DNA of 64,000 nt from Rhizomicrobium sp. (lineage in GTDB: Bacteria; Pseudomonadota; Alphaproteobacteria; Micropepsales; Micropepsaceae): NCBI GenBank assembly GCA_037200385.1, contig JBBCGL010000001.1:2495418-2559417 (forward strand), written 5' to 3'. The translations under genes and the position numbers were made by a program. How positions within the stretch are numbered: the stretch's first letter is position 1; every line of letters starts with the position of its first letter. The notes beneath the pieces are model-generated. The model searched no databases, was not told the DNA's origin, and saw only the letters and a list, made by a program, of their open reading frames with translations. Positions 1 through 8,612 of the stretch are shown here, one piece after another.

Positions 1-1187
1 CAAATGTGTGGATGACGCGCCGTATGCTGGGGCCGGCTCTCAATAAGGAATCGGTGCTGTTTTGCGGCCTTCCGCTTTTTCACGTGAACGCCGTAATCAT
101 AACGGGATTGGTGCCGTTCTTTGTCGGCGCCTCGGTTCTGCTGGGGACGCCGCAGGGATATCGGACGCGCGATCTTATTCCGCGATTTTGGGAAATCGTC
201 GAACAGCACCGCGTGACGGCCTTCAGCGCGGTGCCGACGCTCTTGGTCTCGCTGCTCGAACATCCCAGTGCCGGATATGACCTGTCCTCATTCCGGTTCG
301 CCATCTGCGGGGCTTCACCGCTCTCCGCCGAGGTTCTCCAACGCTTCGAACAAACATGCCGGATATCCATCTCCGAGGGATATGGGCTGACGGAGTCTTG
401 CTGCGTGGCCTCGCTCAATCCGATCGATGGCGAGCATCGTCCCGGCTCGGTCGGGCTTCCACTCCCGGCTCAGGAAATTCGAACGATGATTCTCGACGAA
501 AGCGGCGGCTATGTTCGAGATGCCGTTGCCGATGAGATCGGTGTGGTCGCGATTGCAGGTCCGAACATCTTTTCCGGGTACCTGGACGACAAACATAACG
601 GGCGGGCATGGGTGGACCTCGGAGACAGGCGCAAATGGCTTAACACCGGCGATCTCGGCAAACTCGACAAAGATGGTTATCTATGGCTCACGGGACGGGC
701 CAAGGATCTGATCATCCGCGGCGGCCATAACATCGATCCCGCGATCATCGAGGAAGCCCTTTATACACATCCCGATGTCGCACTTGCGGCCGCTGTCGGC
801 CGGCCGGATGCACGCGTGGGAGAGTTGCCCGTCGCCTATGTGCAACTGCGCAGCGGTGCATCGGTCGACGAGACGCGCTTGCTGGCACATGTCGCTCGGA
901 ACATTGGAGAGCGTGCGGCGATGCCGAAAGCGATCACGATTCTCGATGCGCTCCCTTTGACCTCGGTCGGAAAGATCCACAAGCCGACGCTTCGCCATAA
1001 GGAGTCTGTTCTGGTGACTCGAGATATTCTCGAGGCCGCGAATATCGGTCCTACGTCGATCGAACTGCGGGAAGATGGCATTGGCGGCGGGACGATCAGA
1101 ATCGTCGCGAGCGCGGATGATGAACATGATATTCGGGAGGCACTGCGATCCTTCACCTTCCCGTACCAAGTAGAGGTTCTGAAATAG
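1..1187 (+). CDS. Acyl-CoA synthetase (AMP-binding), 5'-truncated by window edge
   Basis: This is an adenylate-forming enzyme that activates a carboxylic acid with ATP and joins it to CoA. The reading frame is open to the left edge, so the true start and the phosphate-binding loop of the N-terminal half lie outside the window. What remains shows the YGLTE adenylation motif about 125 residues in, the TGDLGKLDKDGYLWLTGR core, a GGHNIDP hinge region and the C-terminal lysine motif PLTSVGKIHKP. A roughly 60-residue tail follows that lysine motif, as in the PRK07529-like subgroup. Substrate is unknown; fatty or aromatic acids are possible. It converges on purU across 147 bases that show no clear terminator. 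Confidence 0.85.
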   Translation, partial: NVWMTRRMLGPALNKESVLFCGLPLFHVNAVIITGLVPFFVGASVLLGTPQGYRTRDLIPRFWEIVEQHRVTAFSAVPTLLVSLLEHPSAGYDLSSFRFAICGASPLSAEVLQRFEQTCRISISEGYGLTESCCVASLNPIDGEHRPGSVGLPLPAQEIRTMILDESGGYVRDAVADEIGVVAIAGPNIFSGYLDDKHNGRAWVDLGDRRKWLNTGDLGKLDKDGYLWLTGRAKDLIIRGGHNIDPAIIEEALYTHPDVALAAAVGRPDARVGELPVAYVQLRSGASVDETRLLAHVARNIGERAAMPKAITILDALPLTSVGKIHKPTLRHKESVLVTRDILEAANIGPTSIELREDGIGGGTIRIVASADDEHDIREALRSFTFPYQVEVLK

Positions 1188-1334
1188 GTCGCGAGGCTGG
1201 AAGACGGGCAGTCGCAGATCGCGCCTTCGACGATCGCAAGTGTTGGGGCACGGGATAGATTTACGGCCGTATGCAGATCTCGAAGAATGGAATGCCGCGT
1301 TGCCCCCGGCTTTCGTGATTGCGAACAGCGCAAG

Positions 1335-2189
1335 CTATGCAAATACGATCGTCCGGTTCTCATGAAGCAGAATGCGATGCTCCGCGTGCCATTTGACGGC
1401 GCGCGCGAGCACCACGCTTTCGATGTCACGGCCCATCGCGGCGTAGTCCGCCGGTGACATCGCGTGGCTGACGCGCTCGACCGCCTGCTCGATGATCGGG
1501 CCCTCGTCTAGGTCCGGCGTCACGTAATGTGCGGTGGCGCCGACGAGCTTCACGCCCCGCGCATGCGCCTGCCGATAGGGCCACGCACCTTTGAAGCTGG
1601 GCAGAAAGGAATGGTGGATGTTGATGATGCGTCCACGAAGTTCCCGGCAGACGTCTTCCGACAGCACCTGCATGTACCGCGCCAGGACCACGAGATCGAT
1701 CCTGTGTTGCGCGACAAGATCCATCAAAGCCGCCTCCTGCCCGCGCTTGTTCTCGGCCATGACGGGCATGTGCAGGAACGGTATGCCGCTTGCCGCCGCG
1801 ACGTCCTCGAAGTCGCGATGGTTGGACACGATCAGCGGAATCTCGATCGGAAGCGCGCCGATGCGGTGGCGATAGAGCAGGTCGACCAGGCAGTGGCCCA
1901 GGCGGGACACCATCACCAGCATGCGCGTCTTGCGGGCGGCGTCATGGAATGCGCAGTCCATCTCAAAGGTATCCGCGATCGGGGCAAAGTCGCGCTCGAA
2001 GGCGGCGCGCGCGGCACCTTCCTCGGAGGCGAACAGGATGCGCAGGAAGAAGCGGCCCGCCGCGGCATCGCCGAATTGCGCGCTGTCGACGATGTTGCAG
2101 CCATGATCGAGGAGGAAGCGGCTTACGGCGGCGACGATGCCGCGGCGATCGGGGCAGGACAGCGTCACGACAAAGGAATGGTCGGTCAT
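1335..2189 (-). CDS. purU: Formyltetrahydrofolate deformylase
   Basis: It hydrolyses 10-formyl-tetrahydrofolate to formate and tetrahydrofolate. The 284-residue protein has an N-terminal ACT domain (about residues 5-80, beginning VVTLSCPDRRGIVAAVSRF) and a formyltransferase fold. The fold carries the NIHHSFLPSFKGA segment and the downstream DEGPIIEQ segment, which supply the catalytic Asn, His and Asp of the family. The ATG at 2189 was chosen because AAAGGAG lies just upstream; a longer open frame has no such site. It starts 13 bases after mgdD ends and is probably the last gene of the methylamine operon. There it would recycle the folate charged when N-methylglutamate is demethylated. Confidence 0.93.
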   Translation of the reverse strand: MTDHSFVVTLSCPDRRGIVAAVSRFLLDHGCNIVDSAQFGDAAAGRFFLRILFASEEGAARAAFERDFAPIADTFEMDCAFHDAARKTRMLVMVSRLGHCLVDLLYRHRIGALPIEIPLIVSNHRDFEDVAAASGIPFLHMPVMAENKRGQEAALMDLVAQHRIDLVVLARYMQVLSEDVCRELRGRIINIHHSFLPSFKGAWPYRQAHARGVKLVGATAHYVTPDLDEGPIIEQAVERVSHAMSPADYAAMGRDIESVVLARAVKWHAEHRILLHENRTIVFA

Positions 2190-2202
2190 CGGGTGACTCC
2201 TT

Positions 2203-2799
2203 TCAGACGAGCTCGGCGCCGAACTCGGCCGCACTTGCGCTGAGCCAATGCCAGAAGCTCCTGGTATAGCTGCGGAAGACGGCGATGTGGAATTGCTCGC
2301 CCTCGCGCCAGACGACGGCGCCGATATGCGCGATGAGCGTCACGGCGACGCGGTCGTCGCCGAACGCGGCAGGATGAAGATCCAAGGGCGCGCCCTTGGC
2401 CAAGGCCCGTCGCGCGCAATCGCCTTCGATCCTAAAGGTCACATAGCCGTCGCTGTGGTCGCTCACCGATGCGAGCGGAGCGAGAGCGGCAGCCAACCTG
2501 GTCGAGAAGCCTCCGTGGCCGTCGCGGCGAAGAAAGAGCCAGCGTCCCGGCCCGATTCCCAGCGCGCTTGTATGGCCGTTGCCGCACCGGACGGGACCGT
2601 CCTTCGGGGCGAAGGAGAGCAGCGCCTGCGTGCGCGCGTCGAACGCATCGCGCACACCGTCGCGCACGGCGACACCGACGATCTGAAGGTCGTCCCGTAC
2701 GGATATCCGAACACCTACCGCGTCCTGGACCGCGCCGAAGCGGCCGGGTTTCGCCAGGCCTTCGAGAGCCGGTCGTTTGGGCATGCCGGTATCAGCCAC
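2203..2799 (-). CDS. mgdD: Sarcosine oxidase gamma-type subunit (N-methylglutamate dehydrogenase subunit D)
   Basis: This is the small gamma subunit of a heterotetrameric sarcosine-oxidase-like enzyme, 198 residues, about the usual size for SoxG. It resembles the aminomethyltransferase fold and helps the alpha subunit. The GTG at 2799 is preferred: it overlaps the end of the alpha-subunit gene by 8 bases and has GAAGGAG 9 bases upstream. An ATG 15 bases later is the alternative. In clusters that also contain mgsABC and a GmaS-like gene, these four subunits form N-methylglutamate dehydrogenase rather than a true sarcosine oxidase. That assignment here is from context, not from residues. Confidence 0.8.
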   Translation of the reverse strand: MADTGMPKRPALEGLAKPGRFGAVQDAVGVRISVRDDLQIVGVAVRDGVRDAFDARTQALLSFAPKDGPVRCGNGHTSALGIGPGRWLFLRRDGHGGFSTRLAAALAPLASVSDHSDGYVTFRIEGDCARRALAKGAPLDLHPAAFGDDRVAVTLIAHIGAVVWREGEQFHIAVFRSYTRSFWHWLSASAAEFGAELV

Positions 2800-5776
2800 G
2801 CAGTCTTGCTCCTTCGGGATCGACGAAGACCGGCGCGCAGACCTCGACCTCCTGGTCGCCGTTGCGCACCGGGTCATAGGCCCTGATCCGTTCGCCCGTC
2901 CGCGCGCGTCCGCGTTTCAATAGCCCCAAGCCGATCCAATGCCCGAGTGCCGGCGAATAGGCGACCGACGTGAGATGCCCTTCGTCGCTCTCCGGCGCCG
3001 CCGGCGCGCCCATCGCCAGGAAATGCGCCCCGGCGCGCAGCCGCTGCCCACGATCGATAGGCTTGATGCCGACCAGGACGGACCGATCGGCCGCCACGAG
3101 CGCGGGCCGCTGCGCAAGCGTCCGGCCGATATAGTCCTTTTTGGCCGACATCATCCGGCCAAGGCCGAGATCGGCGGCCGTGGTCTGGCCGTTCAGCTCG
3201 TTGCCCGCGACATGGCCCTTCTCGATGCGCAGGACCGAGAGCGCCTCGGTGCCGTAAGGAACGATCGCGAAGGGCTCGCCGGCTGCCATGATGGCGCGAA
3301 TGACCGCGTCGCCGTAGCGGGCCGGGACCGAGAGTTCATAGGCGAGCTCGCCTGAGAAGGAGATGCGGAACAAACGCGCCGCCAGACCGCCGCACACCGT
3401 AACCGCGGCGGCGGAGAGATAAGGGAAAGCGGCGTCGCCCACATCCTGCCCCTGATCGATCAGTTTCGCCAGCACGTCACGGGCGCGGGGGCCGGCGATC
3501 GCATATTGCGCCCACTGCTCGGTCACCGAGATCATCTGCACATCCAGCGTGGGACACAGGATTTGGTGGCAGAATTCCAGGTGCTGCATGACTCGCGCGG
3601 CATTGGCCGTCGTCGTGGTCATGAAAAAATGATCGTCCGCAAGCCGCGAGGTCGTGCCGTCGTCGAGGACGAAGCCGTCTTCGCGCAGCATGACGCCATA
3701 GCGGGCTTTGCCCACCGGCAGCGTCGAAAACAGGTTGATGTAGACGAAGTCGAGAAACCGGCCGGCGTCGCGGCCTTGGATATCGATCTTTCCCAAGGTC
3801 GAGACATCGCACACGCCGACGCCGGCGCGGACGCCGGAAGCCTCTCGCGAGACGCTCTGAAGCCAGTCGTTCTCGCCGGCGCGGGCAAACCATTGCGCCC
3901 GAAGCCACGGGCCGGCCTCGACGAAGACGGCGCCCTGCTCCTCCGCCCAGTCATGGCCGGCAGTCAGCCGCACCGGGCGGAAATCCTTGCCGCGATGCAG
4001 CCCGGCCAGCACGCCGATCGCGACCGGCACCTGGGGCGGGCGGGCGATCGGGGTACCGGCTTCGGCGATGCTGCGCCCGGCGGCGTCCGCCAGCAGCGCC
4101 TGTCCCAGCAGCGCCCCGGTCTTGCCCTGATCGGTGCCCATGCCGAGCGTCGTGTAGCGCTTCAGATGCTCGACGCTGCGATAGCCTTCGCGATGTGCCA
4201 GCGCGATGTCGCTATCGGTCACGTCGTTCTGGAAATCGACGAAGACTTTTCCCGATGCGCCGGGCGAACGCCAGCAGGGCCTGAGTGCGGTTGCATCCCG
4301 CGATGCGGACGGCAGATGCAACGCGCCGCTGCGAAAGCCAGCAGCTTCGGCTGCGGCCGCACCAGCCCCGGCGCCATCGGCCAGCACGTCGGGGAGCGCG
4401 AATATCCCGCGAACCGCGCCGGCAACTTGCGTGTTCGGCGGCAGCTTGCCGGGAACGAAAGCGGCGATATCCTGCGACCAGATCGGGCGCGCGCCAAGAT
4501 GCGATGTCAGGCCAAGCGCCGGATTCCAGCCTCCCGAGACAGCGAGAAGGTCGACCGCGATCCTTTGCGTCTGCCCGCTTTGGCTGCGCACGTCGACGCG
4601 CCGCACGCCGTGTCCGCCGTGCGCGGTGGTGACATGGCCGCCCAGGAAAATAGGGATGCCGGCATTGCGCGCGGCGGCGGTGACCGGCGCGGCGACCTCG
4701 GACCTGGGATCGACCACGGCCTCGACGATGATCCCGGCAGAGAGCAGATCGCCGACCGCCGACCAGCCGCTGTCGCCCGCTGTGAACACGCCGATTCGCT
4801 TGCCCGGTGCCACGCCGAAACGATGGACATAGGTCTGCACGGCGGACGCCATCATCACGCCTGGCCGGTCGTTGCCGCCGAACGCGATCGGCCGCTCGAC
4901 GGCGCCGGTTGCGATCACGGTCTGCCGCGCCACGATCTTCCACAGCCGCTGGCGTGGTTGGAACGATGGTGGCACGGGCAGGTGGTCGGACACGCGCTCG
5001 ACTGCGGCAAAGCTGTTGCCGTCATGGAGCATGACGACCGACGTGCGGGTCATGATGGTCACGCCGGCAAGGCTGCGCAGCTCCGCTTCAGTGTTACGGG
5101 CCCAGGCCAGTCCGGTCCCGCCGTCCACTTCCGTGCGCTCGCCGAGCAGGCGCCCGCCGAGTGCAAAATCCTCTTCGCACAGGATGACGCGCGCGCCGGT
5201 CCGTGCCGCCGTCAGCGCCGCCAGCAATCCCGCCGGGCCGCTGCCGACCACGAGCACGTCGCAGAAGGCATGCGCTTTCTCATAAGCATCGGGATCGGGC
5301 TCGCCGCTGGCGCGGCCGAGGCCCGCGGCGCGCCGGATAGCCGGCTCATATAATTTCTCCCACGCCCCGCGCGGCCACATGAAGGTCTTGTAGTAGAAGC
5401 CGGCCGGCAGGAAGGGCGCCAGCAGCGCATTGACGGAGAGCAGGTCGAAAGCGAGCGACGGAAAGCGGTTTTGGCTCTGCGCCTCCAAACCGTCGAAGAG
5501 TTCGACCGTCGTCGCCTTGCAATTCGGTTCGCGCCGCGCCCCGCTGCGCAATTCGACGAGGGCAATGGGCTCCTCCGGCCCGGCGGTCAGGATGCCGCGC
5601 GGGCGATGATATTTGAAGGAGCGGCCGACCAGCCCGATGCCGTTCGCCAGCAGCGCCGATGCGAGCGTGTCGCCGGCAAACCCCTGCAAGGTCCGTCCGT
5701 CGAAGCGAAAGGAAATAGGCTTCGTGCGATCGATCAATCCGCCAACCGGCAGGCGGTTCGGCTGCGTCGCACTCAT
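2792..5776 (-). CDS. mgdC: Sarcosine oxidase alpha-type subunit (N-methylglutamate dehydrogenase subunit C)
   Basis: The large subunit has 994 residues, normal for SoxA. The N terminus has the 2Fe-2S-like fold seen in SoxA (SFKYHRPRGI region). A dinucleotide-binding domain begins at the GSGPAG motif about residue 180, and a GcvT-type folate-binding domain fills the C-terminal third. The family oxidatively demethylates N-methyl amino acids and passes the methylene group to tetrahydrofolate in the C-terminal domain. The start ATG overlaps the stop of the delta gene in a TCAT (ATGA) junction, so translation is probably coupled. In this operon N-methylglutamate is the expected substrate; sarcosine is the alternative. 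Confidence 0.85.
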   Translation of the reverse strand: MSATQPNRLPVGGLIDRTKPISFRFDGRTLQGFAGDTLASALLANGIGLVGRSFKYHRPRGILTAGPEEPIALVELRSGARREPNCKATTVELFDGLEAQSQNRFPSLAFDLLSVNALLAPFLPAGFYYKTFMWPRGAWEKLYEPAIRRAAGLGRASGEPDPDAYEKAHAFCDVLVVGSGPAGLLAALTAARTGARVILCEEDFALGGRLLGERTEVDGGTGLAWARNTEAELRSLAGVTIMTRTSVVMLHDGNSFAAVERVSDHLPVPPSFQPRQRLWKIVARQTVIATGAVERPIAFGGNDRPGVMMASAVQTYVHRFGVAPGKRIGVFTAGDSGWSAVGDLLSAGIIVEAVVDPRSEVAAPVTAAARNAGIPIFLGGHVTTAHGGHGVRRVDVRSQSGQTQRIAVDLLAVSGGWNPALGLTSHLGARPIWSQDIAAFVPGKLPPNTQVAGAVRGIFALPDVLADGAGAGAAAAEAAGFRSGALHLPSASRDATALRPCWRSPGASGKVFVDFQNDVTDSDIALAHREGYRSVEHLKRYTTLGMGTDQGKTGALLGQALLADAAGRSIAEAGTPIARPPQVPVAIGVLAGLHRGKDFRPVRLTAGHDWAEEQGAVFVEAGPWLRAQWFARAGENDWLQSVSREASGVRAGVGVCDVSTLGKIDIQGRDAGRFLDFVYINLFSTLPVGKARYGVMLREDGFVLDDGTTSRLADDHFFMTTTTANAARVMQHLEFCHQILCPTLDVQMISVTEQWAQYAIAGPRARDVLAKLIDQGQDVGDAAFPYLSAAAVTVCGGLAARLFRISFSGELAYELSVPARYGDAVIRAIMAAGEPFAIVPYGTEALSVLRIEKGHVAGNELNGQTTAADLGLGRMMSAKKDYIGRTLAQRPALVAADRSVLVGIKPIDRGQRLRAGAHFLAMGAPAAPESDEGHLTSVAYSPALGHWIGLGLLKRGRARTGERIRAYDPVRNGDQEVEVCAPVFVDPEGARLRG

Positions 5777-6030
5777 GGCCACACCAACGCAACGGAAAGG
5801 ATTTCGTGCGTCCGGGTGTTGCGCGTCACCGTCAGCCAGCGGCGGCAACCCTGCGCATGATACCAGTGCTCGGCATGCGGCCCCGCCGGATTGTCGCGCA
5901 GATGGACATAAGCGTGGAACTGCGCCGGCGCATCCGGCGCCGCCGGATCCGGACGCGGGCCGGCCACGCCGCCGATGGTCGCGAATTCCTCGCCGTCGCG
6001 TTCGCCGCAAAAGGGACAGACGATCCGCAT
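5773..6030 (-). CDS. mgdB: Sarcosine oxidase delta-type subunit (N-methylglutamate dehydrogenase subunit B)
   Basis: This 85-residue zinc subunit has Cys5 and Cys8 in the opening CPFCGERD and a second pair, His and Cys, in HAQGC near residues 58-62. These match the zinc ligands of SoxD. The CRRW that follows is also typical. It lies 2 bases after the beta gene and overlaps the alpha gene by 4 bases, the standard B-D-A-G order. Its role is structural, holding the tetramer together. Confidence 0.9.
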   Translation of the reverse strand: MRIVCPFCGERDGEEFATIGGVAGPRPDPAAPDAPAQFHAYVHLRDNPAGPHAEHWYHAQGCRRWLTVTRNTRTHEILSVALVWP

Positions 6031-6032
6031 CG

Positions 6033-7283
6033 CTAATGCAGGTTCGGCTGGGCGCCGAGGCCGTTCTCGTCGATGACGTGGCCGGTGGCGAAACGATCGA
6101 GGCGAAAGGCGGCGGCGGCGGGATGCGGCGCATCGCGCGCGATCAGATGCGCGAAGCACAGGCCGGCGGCCGGCGTGGCCTTGAAGCCGCCATAGCACCA
6201 GCCGCCGTTGAAATAGAGGCCGCGGATCGGAGTGGAATCGATGATCGGCGAGCCGTCCATGGTCATGTCGACGAGACCACCCCAATTGCGCAGCACCCTG
6301 AGCCTTCCCAGCATCGGCATCAAAGCCATGCCCGCCTCGCAGACATCCTCGACGATGGCCAGGCTGCCGCGCTGGGCATAGGAGTTATAGGCGTCGATAT
6401 CGCCGCCGAAGACCAGGCCGCCCTTGTCGGACTGGCTGATGTAGAAATGTCCGGCGCCGAAGGTGATGACACCGGGGATCAGCGGCTTGATGCCCTCGGT
6501 CACCATCGCCTGCAGGACGCAGCTTTCGATCGGCAGGCGCAGGCCCGCCATGTCGCCGAGACGCGAGGAATTGCCGGCGACCGACAATCCGACCTTGCGG
6601 GCGCCGATGAAGCCTCTTGTGGTTTCCACGCCCTCGACGCCGCGCGGTCCCTGCCGGATGCCGACCACCTCGCAATTCTGGACGATGTCGACGCCGCGGC
6701 TGTCGGCGGCGCGCGCATAGCCCCAGACCACAGCGTCATGTCGCGCGGTGCCGCCGCGCTTCTGCAGCAGTCCGCCGGTGATCGGAAATCGCGCATTGTC
6801 GAAATCCAGGAACGGTGCGAGCCGACGCACGCCCTGGACATCCAGAAGCTCGGCATCGACGCCGTGCAGCCGCATCGCATTGCCGCGCCGCGCATAGGCG
6901 TCGCGCTGCGCATCGGAGTGGCACAGGTTCAGCACACCGCGCTGGCTGACCATCGCGTTATAGTTGAGGTCCTGCTCCAACCCTTCCCACAGTTTCATCG
7001 ACAGTTCGTAGAATGGCAGGTTGCCGGGTTCGCGGTAGTTCGAGCGGATGATCGTGGTGTTGCGGCCGGCATTGCCGGAGCCGATCCAGCCCTTCTCGAC
7101 GACGGCGATGCTGGCGAGGCCGAACGCCTTCGCCAGATAATAGGCCGTCGCCAAGCCATGGCCGCCGCCGCCCACGATGACGATGTCGTAGGCCGGCTTG
7201 GGCGCCGCATCGCGCCAGGCCGGCTGCCAGCTCTTGTGGCCACCGAGCGCGTTCGCGAACAGGGAGAAAGCCGAATAGCGCAT
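6033..7283 (-). CDS. mgdA: Sarcosine oxidase beta-type subunit (N-methylglutamate dehydrogenase subunit A)
   Basis: This 416-residue DAO-family flavoprotein carries the amine-oxidising active site of the tetramer. It has the GGGGHG dinucleotide motif at residues 38-43 and EKGWIGSGNAGRN shortly after. His182, in the stretch GGTARHDAV, lies close to where heterotetrameric sarcosine oxidases attach FMN covalently (His173-175). The N-terminal leader MRYSAFSLFANALGGHK is typical of SoxB. It starts 4 bases after the GmaS-like gene ends, which supports one transcript. Product with ABCD subunits: demethylation of N-methylglutamate back to glutamate, giving methylene-THF. Confidence 0.87.
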   Translation of the reverse strand: MRYSAFSLFANALGGHKSWQPAWRDAAPKPAYDIVIVGGGGHGLATAYYLAKAFGLASIAVVEKGWIGSGNAGRNTTIIRSNYREPGNLPFYELSMKLWEGLEQDLNYNAMVSQRGVLNLCHSDAQRDAYARRGNAMRLHGVDAELLDVQGVRRLAPFLDFDNARFPITGGLLQKRGGTARHDAVVWGYARAADSRGVDIVQNCEVVGIRQGPRGVEGVETTRGFIGARKVGLSVAGNSSRLGDMAGLRLPIESCVLQAMVTEGIKPLIPGVITFGAGHFYISQSDKGGLVFGGDIDAYNSYAQRGSLAIVEDVCEAGMALMPMLGRLRVLRNWGGLVDMTMDGSPIIDSTPIRGLYFNGGWCYGGFKATPAAGLCFAHLIARDAPHPAAAAFRLDRFATGHVIDENGLGAQPNLH

Positions 7284-7287
7284 CCGC

Positions 7288-8592
7288 CTAGCAATCGAGC
7301 GTGGTGTCGCGTTCCCAGGCCGTCAACTGCCGCACATAATCGTTCCAGTTCTCGTGCCGCAGCTTGAGATAGGCGGTCATGAACTCGCCGCCCAACGCCT
7401 CTTTCAGTGCAGCCGAATTCTCGAAGGCCCGCAGCGCGTCCAGAAGATTGAGCGGCAGTTTCCTGGCGTTCTTGATGGTGTGGCCGTGCGTGTACATGTT
7501 GATATCCAGGCGCTTGCCCGGATCGCGCCCGGCCGCAATGCCTTCGAGGCCGGCGGCGAGGATGGCCGCCTGCAGAAGATAGGGATTGGCGGAGCCGTCC
7601 GGCAGGCGGAATTCGAACCGGCCCGGCTCCGGGATGCGGATCATGTGGGTGCGGTTGTTGCCGGACCAGGTCGCGGTGTTCGGCGACCAGGTCGCGCCCG
7701 ACAGCGTGACCGGCGCGTTGATGCGCTTGTAGGAATTCACCGTCGGGTTGGTCAGCGCGCACATCGCGTCGGCATGGGCGATGATGCCGGCGAGAAAATT
7801 CCGGCACAGGGTGGAAATGCCGAGTTCTCCGCCCTTGTCGGCGAACAGGTTCTTTCCCCCCTTCCACAGCGAGACATGCGCGTGACAGCCATTGCCTGTC
7901 AGCCCCGTGAACGGCTTGGGCATGAAGGTGGCGCGCATGCCGTGCTTTTCGGCGATGGATTTCGCCATGAACTTGAAGAACGAGTGACGGTCGGCGGTGA
8001 CGAGGGCGCGGTCGTATTCCCAATTCATCTCGAACTGGCCGTTGGCGTCCTCGTGATCGCTTTGATAGGGCTTCCAGCCCAGCGCCAGCATCGCGTCGGA
8101 GATTTCCGAGATGACGTCGTAGCGCCGCATCAGCGCCGCCTGGTCGTAGCACGGTTTGGACTGGCTGTCGGCGGCGTCGGAAATCGCCGCGCCATCGGCC
8201 GCGATCAGGAAGAATTCGCACTCGACGCCGGTCTTAATCTCATAGCCGTGGGTGTCCGCGGTCGCGATCAGACGTTTCAAGACATTGCGGGGGGCGTGCG
8301 CCACCGGCTTGCCGTCGATCCAGGCGTCCCCGGCGAACCAGCCGACTTCCGGCTTCCAAGGCAACTGGATCAGGCTGTCCGGATCGGGCACGACGAACAT
8401 GTCGGAATCGGCCGGCGTCAGGTCGAGCCAGGTGGCGAATCCGGCAAAGCCCGCGCCGCTCTTCGCCATCGCATCGATCGCCTGTGCCGGAACCAGCTTC
8501 GAACGCTGGGTGCCGAACAGGTCGGTGAACGAGATCAGGAAATACTTGATGCCCCGCGCCTTCGCCAGCTTCTCCAGATTTGTCGCCGCCAT
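7288..8592 (-). CDS. gmaS: Type III glutamine-synthetase-like enzyme, probable gamma-glutamylmethylamide synthetase
   Basis: The 434-residue protein belongs to the GlnT/GmaS branch of the glutamine synthetase family. Family motifs include VECEFF, GNGCHAHVS and the FRLPDGSANPY stretch. The ATG at 8592 has AAGGGGG upstream and gives the usual family length; an upstream ATG would add 16 unlikely residues. GmaS joins methylamine to glutamate with ATP to make gamma-glutamylmethylamide, the first step of the N-methylglutamate pathway. GlnT uses ammonia. The two cannot be told apart by eye, so the assignment rests on its position between mgsABC and mgdABCD. Confidence 0.78.
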   Translation of the reverse strand: MAATNLEKLAKARGIKYFLISFTDLFGTQRSKLVPAQAIDAMAKSGAGFAGFATWLDLTPADSDMFVVPDPDSLIQLPWKPEVGWFAGDAWIDGKPVAHAPRNVLKRLIATADTHGYEIKTGVECEFFLIAADGAAISDAADSQSKPCYDQAALMRRYDVISEISDAMLALGWKPYQSDHEDANGQFEMNWEYDRALVTADRHSFFKFMAKSIAEKHGMRATFMPKPFTGLTGNGCHAHVSLWKGGKNLFADKGGELGISTLCRNFLAGIIAHADAMCALTNPTVNSYKRINAPVTLSGATWSPNTATWSGNNRTHMIRIPEPGRFEFRLPDGSANPYLLQAAILAAGLEGIAAGRDPGKRLDINMYTHGHTIKNARKLPLNLLDALRAFENSAALKEALGGEFMTAYLKLRHENWNDYVRQLTAWERDTTLDC

Positions 8593-8612
8593 CGCCTGCC
8601 CCCTTGCTTGCC

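Noticed and set aside
3506-5353. A 615-codon open frame on the plus strand
   Set aside because: It is antisense to the clearly conserved mgdC gene and shows no domain; a high-GC shadow.
2203-7283. Reading the four subunits as a plain sarcosine oxidase
   Set aside because: Kept as alternative only: the adjacent mgsABC and GmaS-like genes fit N-methylglutamate dehydrogenase better.
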